NCBI GenBank assembly: GCA_963820315.1
Contig: CAWFZK010000008.1
Location: 62,001 to 126,000, forward strand
Origin: JACVRW01 sp963820315
GTDB lineage: Bacteria; Actinomycetota; Thermoleophilia; Solirubrobacterales; Thermoleophilaceae
Direction: 5' to 3'
Length of the DNA: 64,000 nucleotides
Position numbers and translations under genes: made by a program. Positions 59,430-64,000 of this stretch are shown here, one piece after another. Position 1 is the stretch's first letter, and each line of letters begins with the position of its first letter. The notes below the pieces were generated by a model. It was given only the letters and a program-made list of their open reading frames with translations. It did no database searches and had not been told where the DNA came from.

Positions 59430-60546
59430 GTGGTCTCGGACGACGGCATCCTCCCCCTCTACCGCCGCATGCGCGACCGGGTGCCCGGTCTGGAGCCGCT
59501 CGACGCACACACCCACATCGGCTTCAACGACCCGGATGGCTATCGCTGCGCCCGCCAGGAGCTGGTCGAGGCGCTCGACCGGATCGAGGCGCGGGCGATC
59601 GTGTTCCCGATGCACGAGCCGGACGGCTACCGCGAACCGAACGACATGGTGATCCGCGAGGCCGAGGCGTCAGGCGGCAAGCTCTTCCCCTTCTGCCGGC
59701 TCGATCCGCACAGCTCGCCGCTGGCCGAGGCCGAGCGCGCGCTCGCCGCCGGCGCCCGCGGCATCAAGCTGCACCCCCGCGCCGAGGGCTTCGCGCTCGA
59801 TCACCCAGACCTGCAGCCGGTCTTCGCGCTTGCCAACGAGCGTGGCCTCACGGTGCTCTGCCACGCGGGGCGCGGGATCCCGGCGCTCGGCAAGCACGCG
59901 CTCCAGGCCTGCGGCCGGTACCCGGACATGCGCCTGATCCTCGCCCACGCGGGCATCTCGGACCTGGCCTGGATCTGGCGGCTCGCCCCCGAGCACCCGA
60001 ACCTCTTCTTCGACACGTCCTGGTGGTCGCCGAGCGACCTCCAGACGCTGCTCGCGCTCGTTCCGCCGGGCCAGATCCTGATGGCGAGCGACGCCCCCTA
60101 CGGCACCCCCGCGTGGGGAGCGTCGGGCACGCTTCGGCACGCGCTCCAGGTCGGGCTCGACCACGATCAGGTGCGCGCTGTGATGGGCGGGCAGGCGGCG
60201 CGCCTGCTCGACCGGCGAGGAGCCGCTCGACCTCGGTCCCGCGCCCGGCCCGGACGGGCTCTCGCGCGACCCGCTGCTCGACCGCGTCTACGCCTTCCTG
60301 CTGAGTGCGCTCGGGCAGATGTTCAACGGCGTCGAGCCCGCCGAGACGCTGTCACTCGCGCGGCTCGCGTGTGAGATGGGCGACGACGCTCCGCAGGCCC
60401 CGGTCTGCCGCGCGGTGATCGACATGCTCGACGCGCGCGAGCGCTACTCCGCGCAGGGCGACGGGCGCCCGGAGCGCTTCGCTCCCGGCCTGCACCTCGT
60501 CGTCGCCGCAGCCGTCATCGCACGCACGCCCGACGTGCCTGTCTGA
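59430..60546 (+). pseudogene. Amidohydrolase (TIM-barrel metal hydrolase), one frameshift
   Basis: The first frame gives an amidohydrolase_2-type barrel: LDAHTHIGFNDPDGY (metal His pair), RGIKLHPRAEGFALD, LTVLCHAGRGIP, MRLILAHAGISDLAWIW, NLFFDTSWWSPSDL and ILMASDAPYG (catalytic Asp). Near 60215 the frame changes and continues as GEEPLDLGPAPGPDGLSRDP, then DRVYAFLLSALGQMFNGVEP, to a TGA at 60544-60546. The second part has full codon bias, so either one base is missing in the assembly or the C-terminal 110 residues have been uncoupled. The substrate is unknown; the group acts on carboxylated rings and similar compounds. Confidence 0.82.
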
Positions 60547-60647
60547 GCCGTTTTTGCCGACGTGTGCCCGGGTAGCCCGAAAGGCAACGGGTCGCCGGAG
60601 CCGCCCCTTGGACCTCCGGGGACGCCGAGCGACGACGGTCGACCCGC

Positions 60648-60992
60648 CTAATCACCGAGCACGAACATCTCGAAGCCGACAGGCGGATGGAAGGTCACCT
60701 GGCTGTTGTAGGCGACCACCGGCCGGCCGATCACGGCCTCGACGGCGTCGGTGAACTGCTTCGCCTGGACCTCCTGGAAGCGCAGCCGAACGCTGCGCAC
60801 GAGATCCTCCTCGCCCCGGTCCACGAGGGTCTGCTCGACGGTCGTGAGGATGTCCTCGAGCACGCACAGCAGGTACTCGTCGAACGCGTACGTCTTGGCC
60901 TTGGTCGGCCCGCGTCCGTAGGAGTCGCTGTAGATCTTGACGATCGCAGTGGAGACGGCGGCGAGCTGCTCGCCATCGGGCTCGGCGCTCAA
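60648..60992 (-). CDS. DUF2294 family protein
   Basis: 114 residues. DUF2294 pattern: STAIVKIYSDSYGRGPTKAK, FDEYLLCVLEDILTTVEQTL, VRSVRLRFQEVQAKQFTDAV and the end VTFHPPVGFEMFVLGD. Function unknown; members elsewhere sit beside sodium/proton or stress genes. The TTG start overlaps the TGA of the sigma factor gene upstream, so it is translated after, and probably with, that gene. Confidence 0.85.
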   Translation of the reverse strand: MSAEPDGEQLAAVSTAIVKIYSDSYGRGPTKAKTYAFDEYLLCVLEDILTTVEQTLVDRGEEDLVRSVRLRFQEVQAKQFTDAVEAVIGRPVVAYNSQVTFHPPVGFEMFVLGD

Positions 60993-62047
60993 GCAACCTC
61001 CCGAAGCGCCTCGAGCTCGCGCCGCATCGCCAGCCGCTTGAGCGCCTTGGACTCGAGCTGGCGCACGCGCTCGGCCGAGAGGCCGAGCCGTCTGCCGGTC
61101 TCGCGCAGCGGCTGGGGGTCCTGGCCGTCGATGCCGTAGCGGAGCTGAATCACGTGGCGCTCCGTCTCGGGCAGCTCGTCGACCGTGCGCCGCAGGAGCT
61201 CCTCGCTCAGGCTCAGCTCGACCTCCTGGTCGACGGGCGGTGAATCGCCCTCGAGCAGGTCCCGCAAGGACGTATCGCCCTCTTCGCCCACGGGGCGGTC
61301 GAGGCTCGTGACCGTGCGCGCCGCCTCGCGCACCTCCTCGACCTGGCTGAGCGGAAGCTCGGCCGCGGCGGCGATCTCGGCGTCGCTCGGCTCACGGCCG
61401 AGCCGCGCCGACAGCTCCCGCTCCGCGCGGACGATCTTGCGCTCGCGCTGGCCGATGTGCACGGGGATCCGGATCGTGCGCGCCTTGTTGGCGAGGCCGC
61501 GCTGGATCGCCTGGCGGATCCAGAAGGTGGCATAGGTCGAGAACTTGTAGCCCTTGCGCCAGTCGAATTTCTCGGCCGCCCGGATCAGCCCGAAGATGCC
61601 CTCCTGGATCAGGTCGAGCAGCGACAGCTCCTGGCCCTGGTACTTCTTGGCGATCGAGACGACGAGGCGCAGGTTCGAGTTGATCATCCGCTCCTTCGCG
61701 TCCAGGTCACCCTGCTCGATGCGCTTGGCAAGCTCGATCTCCTCGGCGGCCGTCAGGAGCGGATAACGGCGGATCTCGTTGAGGAAGAGCTGGAGCGCGT
61801 CGGTGGTCGCCGTGGCGAGCTCACCGTTGCGGAAGCCGGTGGGCTCGACGGCCGCTCGCCCGCAGTCGTCGGAGATGTCGATGCCGCGGCTCTCGAGCAG
61901 CTCCTCGATCACGTCGACGTCGTCCGCGAGCAGGTCGAGCGCCTGCGCGAGCTCGTCGAGCTCGGACAGGTTGACGCAGCCGCGCTCCTCGCCCCGGACG
62001 ACCAGGGCGGTCACCTCAGGTCGGGCTGTGAGCTCGGAGACGCTCAC
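60989..62047 (-). CDS. Group 1/2 sigma-70 factor (SigA/HrdB/SigB-like)
   Basis: 352 residues. Region 1.2 LQLFLNEIRRYPLLTAAEEI; region 2 NLRLVVSIAKKYQGQELSLL, DLIQEGIFGLIRAAEKFDWR, KFSTYATFWIRQAIQRGLAN; region 3 RELSARLGREPSDAEIAAA; region 4 LRETGRRLGLSAERVRQLES. There is no long region 1.1, so an alternative group 2 factor is more likely than the principal one. Start GTG 62047 with TAGCAT 7 nt upstream. Coupled to the DUF2294 gene; a STAS-domain gene lies upstream on the same strand. Confidence 0.95.
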   Translation of the reverse strand: MSVSELTARPEVTALVVRGEERGCVNLSELDELAQALDLLADDVDVIEELLESRGIDISDDCGRAAVEPTGFRNGELATATTDALQLFLNEIRRYPLLTAAEEIELAKRIEQGDLDAKERMINSNLRLVVSIAKKYQGQELSLLDLIQEGIFGLIRAAEKFDWRKGYKFSTYATFWIRQAIQRGLANKARTIRIPVHIGQRERKIVRAERELSARLGREPSDAEIAAAAELPLSQVEEVREAARTVTSLDRPVGEEGDTSLRDLLEGDSPPVDQEVELSLSEELLRRTVDELPETERHVIQLRYGIDGQDPQPLRETGRRLGLSAERVRQLESKALKRLAMRRELEALREVA

Positions 62048-62054
62048 GTGACGG

Positions 62055-62060
62055 ATGCTA
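62055..62060 (-). promoter_or_regulatory. Putative leaderless -10 box of the sigma-factor gene
   Basis: TAGCAT on the minus strand, 7 nt before the GTG at 62047. Confidence 0.4.
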
Positions 62061-62087
62061 CGCCGCTGGAGACACCGCCGCCAGAGC

Positions 62088-62420
62088 TCAGGCCACGCCC
62101 TGGGCGTCGTCGACCATCTCGAGGCGCTCCTCCAGCCGCGTGATCGCGAACACGCGCTGAACGGGATCCGGCCCGCGCACGATCACAAGGCGCCGGCCGC
62201 CCGTGCGCGCGCGTTCGTCGGCGGTCACGACCGCCCGCAGCCCGGTGGAGTCGAGGAAGCTCAATTTCGACAGGTCCAGCACCAGCAGGGACGGCTCGGC
62301 GGCCTCGACGCGCTCGAGCTCCTCCTCGACCTTGCCGACACTCGATAGGTCGAGCTCCCCCTTGAGCGAGACCGTCACATGGCCACCCGAGTCCTGGGTG
62401 GTGACCTCGAGGATCTCCAT
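62088..62420 (-). CDS. STAS-domain anti-sigma factor antagonist
   Basis: 110 residues, one STAS domain. VTVSLKGELDLSSVGKVEEE opens it; LLVLDLSKLSFLDSTGLRAV contains the phosphorylatable Ser of SpoIIAA-type proteins; the end DPVQRVFAITRLEERLEMVD is typical. It would free a sigma factor from its anti-sigma kinase when unphosphorylated. It lies 40 nt upstream of the sigma-factor gene. No RsbW-type kinase gene is in the window. Confidence 0.9.
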   Translation of the reverse strand: MEILEVTTQDSGGHVTVSLKGELDLSSVGKVEEELERVEAAEPSLLVLDLSKLSFLDSTGLRAVVTADERARTGGRRLVIVRGPDPVQRVFAITRLEERLEMVDDAQGVA

Positions 62421-62428
62421 TCGTGCGG

Positions 62429-62434
62429 AACCTA
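62429..62434 (-). promoter_or_regulatory. Putative leaderless -10 box of the STAS gene
   Basis: TAGGTT on the minus strand, 8 nt before the ATG at 62420. It covers the TAG stop of the exporter gene upstream. Confidence 0.35.
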
Positions 62435-62805
62435 GCGCAGACCCGCCTTGCCTGCGAGTTGCCAGGCGAACAGGAGCTGGACCGCCGCGAACGACAGCTC
62501 CAGCGTCCGCTCGGTAACGACGTTGGCGACGGCCACCCCGCGAGCACCCCGATCGGCGACAGCACGCCGATCAGGAGGCCGTCGCGCAGCCGCACGTTGC
62601 CGTACTCGCGCTGGCGCCAGGTCCCCACCAGCGAGACGAGCACGATCGCCACGAGCGAGGTCGCCTGGGCGCCCAGCTGGGTCTCATCGGCGAACAGCAC
62701 CAGCGCCGGCACGAAGATCACGCCGCCTCCGACGCCCACGAGGCCGCCCGCCATCCCGGCCGCGAAGCCGAAGACGAGCAGCCCGATCAGGTCCACGGCG
62801 TCCAT
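62432..62805 (-). pseudogene. TauE/SafE-type exporter, C-terminal-half gene, one frameshift
   Basis: MDAVDLIGLLVFGFAAGMAG, GLVGVGGGVIFVPALVLFAD and QATSLVAIVLVSLVGTWRQR are the TSUP half-motif (GxxGVGGGxxxVP). Near 62540 the frame slips; the next frame continues VAVANVVTERTLELSFAAVQ, LLFAWQLAGKAGLR and a TAG at 62432-62434. If repaired, the protein has about 124 residues and four membrane helices, half of a usual TauE/SafE protein. It begins one base after the stop of the N-terminal-half gene. It would export sulfite or organosulfonates by family analogy. Confidence 0.8.
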
Positions 62806-63162
62806 CTAGAAGATCAGCACCGCCGCCGATGCGAGCAGCAGCGCCACGAAGGCGAGCGCGACCGCCCGCTCGGAGATGCGCTGCTGGACGGCCGTTCCGG
62901 TGATCACGCCCGCGACGGCGGGCACGGCGATCAGCAGGCCTTTCCAGAGGTCGACGTTGCCGTAGACCGCCTGCGCCGTGGCGGCCAGCGCGCCGATCAC
63001 GATGATCGCCGCGAGCGAGGTGCCGGTCGCCTCCTTCTGCCCGTAGCCCAGCCAGAGCACGAGCAGCGGCACGATGATCGTGCCCCCGCCGACACCGAAC
63101 AGACCCGAGAACGCGCCTGCCGCGGTGGCTATCGCGGCAAGGCGAAGCAGCCTGGACGACAT
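62806..63162 (-). CDS. TauE/SafE-type exporter, N-terminal-half gene
   Basis: 118 residues with about four membrane helices and one TSUP half-motif (GLFGVGGGTIIVPLLVLWLG, EATGTSLAAIIVIGALAATA, RISERAVALAFVALLLASAA). Full-length TauE/SafE proteins are about 250 residues with two such halves. Here the halves are adjacent genes in the same frame, separated only by TAG-ATG, and probably assemble as a heterodimer. TAGTAT lies 8 nt before the ATG. Confidence 0.87.
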   Translation of the reverse strand: MSSRLLRLAAIATAAGAFSGLFGVGGGTIIVPLLVLWLGYGQKEATGTSLAAIIVIGALAATAQAVYGNVDLWKGLLIAVPAVAGVITGTAVQQRISERAVALAFVALLLASAAVLIF

Positions 63163-63169
63163 CGCGGGG

Positions 63170-63176
63170 CATACTA
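63170..63176. promoter_or_regulatory. Overlapping divergent leaderless -10 boxes
   Basis: CATACTA. Forward, CATACT (63170-63175) is 7 nt before the otsB GTG at 63183. In reverse, TAGTAT (63171-63176) is 8 nt before the exporter ATG at 63162. Confidence 0.45.
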
Positions 63177-63182
63177 CGGCCC

Positions 63183-63996
63183 GTGCCTGCTCCTCCAGCA
63201 GAGGCTCTCGCCGAGGCGCTGCGGCCGCTCACGAGCGATCCTCGCCAGCTCCGCCGTCTTCTGCGACGTCGACGGCGTGCTCGCGCCGATCGTCGGCAGA
63301 CCCGAGGATGCGCACGTGCGCGAGGAGACATCGGTGCTGCTCGGCCGGCTCGCACGCCGCTACGCCTGCGTGGCCTGCATCTCGGGACGCGCCGCCGCGG
63401 ACGTGCGCAGGCTGGTCGGCGTCGGCGGGATCGCCTACGCGGGCTCGCACGGCGCCGAGCTGCTCGAGCCGGGGTCGGCCACGCCGCGCATCGTGCCCGC
63501 CTTCAAGAGCTGGGAGAAGCGAGTCAGGCGCTTCGCCGCCGACCACGACACGCGCGAGGCGCGCCTGCTGCGCGTGCGAATCGAGGACAAGGGCCCAATC
63601 GCCGCCTTCCACTGGCGTGGCGCACCGGACGAGGACGGCGCGCGCACGCTGCTCGAGGGCCTCGCGCAGGAGGCCGAGACGGCCGGCTTCTCGACGCACT
63701 GGGGCCGCAAGGTGCTCGAGGTGCGGCCGCCGGTGCCAATCGACAAGGGCCAGGCTGTGCGCGACCTGGTGACCCGTTCGAGCGCCCGCATCGCGCTCTA
63801 CGGCGGTGACGACGCCACCGACCTCGACGCGTTCAGCGAGTTCGACGCGCTGCTGTCCGAGCAGGTCCTCGACGCCGCGGTGCGGGTCGGGGTGCGCTCG
63901 GACGAGGGGCCTGCCGCGATCGTCGAGCGCGCCGACCTGGTCGTGGACGGCGTCGAGGGCTTCTCGCGGGTGCTGACCGTCCTCGCCGAAGCTTGA
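63183..63996 (+). pseudogene. otsB: Trehalose-6-phosphate phosphatase, one frameshift near the start
   Basis: The first frame gives PAPPAEALAEALRPLTSDPR, a normal OtsB N-terminus. Near 63245 it shifts to SSAVFCDVDGVLAPIVGRPE with HAD motif I Asp-x-Asp. The rest is intact: ACISGRAAADVRRLVGVGGI, YAGSHGAELLEPG, EVRPPVPIDKGQAVRDLV (motif III Lys), YGGDDATDLDAF (motif IV), VGVRSDEGPAAIVERADLVV. Removing one C from CGCCAG near 63245 restores DPRSSAVFCDVDG, which argues for a sequence error. It dephosphorylates trehalose-6-phosphate. An OtsA gene would be expected just beyond the window. Confidence 0.85.
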
Positions 63997-64000
63997 GCCG

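Noticed and set aside
60547..60647. GC-rich 100-nt stretch with a GAAA tetraloop-like segment that suggested a riboswitch
   Set aside because: It does not contain the conserved blocks of the cyclic di-GMP or other classes that I can recall, and neither strand leads into a gene start.
1..64000. CRISPR arrays, insertion sequences, integrases, phage genes, toxin-antitoxin or restriction systems
   Set aside because: I looked for direct repeats, transposase and defence motifs on both strands and saw none.

Overview
The window is very GC-rich with near-universal G/C in third codon positions. Its gene set (DUF4394 and Delta-60 secreted proteins, a collagen-like secreted protein with an N-terminal LITSKDIKDG-type repeat, a split LigD/Ku system, CIRCE-controlled groESL, DUF2342 zinc protease) fits a high-GC actinobacterium. 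The best guess is class Thermoleophilia (Solirubrobacterales or relatives); this is inferred from content, not from a marker-gene tree. It is chromosomal: I see no insertion sequence, phage gene, CRISPR array, rRNA or tRNA gene.

Layout. 1-11 kb: the 3' end of a dTDP-glucose 4,6-dehydratase gene, a secreted LVIVD-repeat protein, a secreted M28 peptidase and a FAD oxidoreductase, an ABC-2 exporter pair, a broken family-5-like uracil-DNA glycosylase, a DUF4394 protein, DUF488 and a broken SGNH lipoprotein. 10.9-12.4 kb: a c-di-AMP (ydaO-type) riboswitch in front of a peptidoglycan hydrolase, then two small envelope proteins. 12.5-19.5 kb: an Lhr helicase, a methyltransferase, a Nei/Fpg glycosylase and a glycerophosphodiesterase. 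19.5-26.5 kb: a tandem pair of related secreted proteins, an ECF sigma/DUF4349 pair, a psuK/psuG pair (psuG frameshifted), a second sigma/anti-sigma operon and a DoxX-like protein. 26.5-33 kb: a P1 peptidase, an orphan PstB-like ATPase, an aldo/keto reductase, threonine dehydratase, a Crp regulator and Pcm.

33-42 kb: groES-groEL behind two CIRCE operators and ending in a strong terminator; a broken Delta-60 gene; a three-gene operon (O-methyltransferase, NAD(P)-binding protein, acetolactate decarboxylase); a ferredoxin; a heavily frameshifted collagen-like gene; an Mrp ATPase; a basic Ala/Lys/Arg protein. 42-50 kb: a zinc protease, then the NHEJ block (LigD ligase/phosphoesterase, Ku, LigD polymerase), a HAD phosphatase, a CAP protein, topoisomerase IB and an IMPase-like phosphatase. 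50-64 kb: a UvrD/RecB helicase-nuclease, a large SGNH hydrolase, a PAC2 protein, an OB/HD hydrolase, a PAS-coiled-coil-PAS protein, a frameshifted amidohydrolase, a DUF2294 protein, a group 1/2 sigma factor, a STAS protein, a two-gene half-size TauE/SafE exporter and a frameshifted trehalose-phosphatase.

Three cross-cutting patterns matter for reading the annotation. (1) Many genes have a TANNNT hexamer 6-11 nt before the start codon and no Shine-Dalgarno, which suggests leaderless transcripts; I used this to choose several starts. (2) At least fourteen apparent single-base frameshifts occur in nine genes, each leaving recognisable protein in the shifted frame. These may be assembly errors or true decay and should be resolved before any gene is called dead. 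(3) DNA repair is prominent (NHEJ, UDG, Nei, Lhr, UvrD/RecB, Topo IB), although no single operon unites these genes. No clearly new multi-gene defence or biosynthetic system was found. The least explained items are the PAS-coiled-coil-PAS protein, the tandem secreted pair and the Shine-Dalgarno-masking hairpin before the M28 peptidase.
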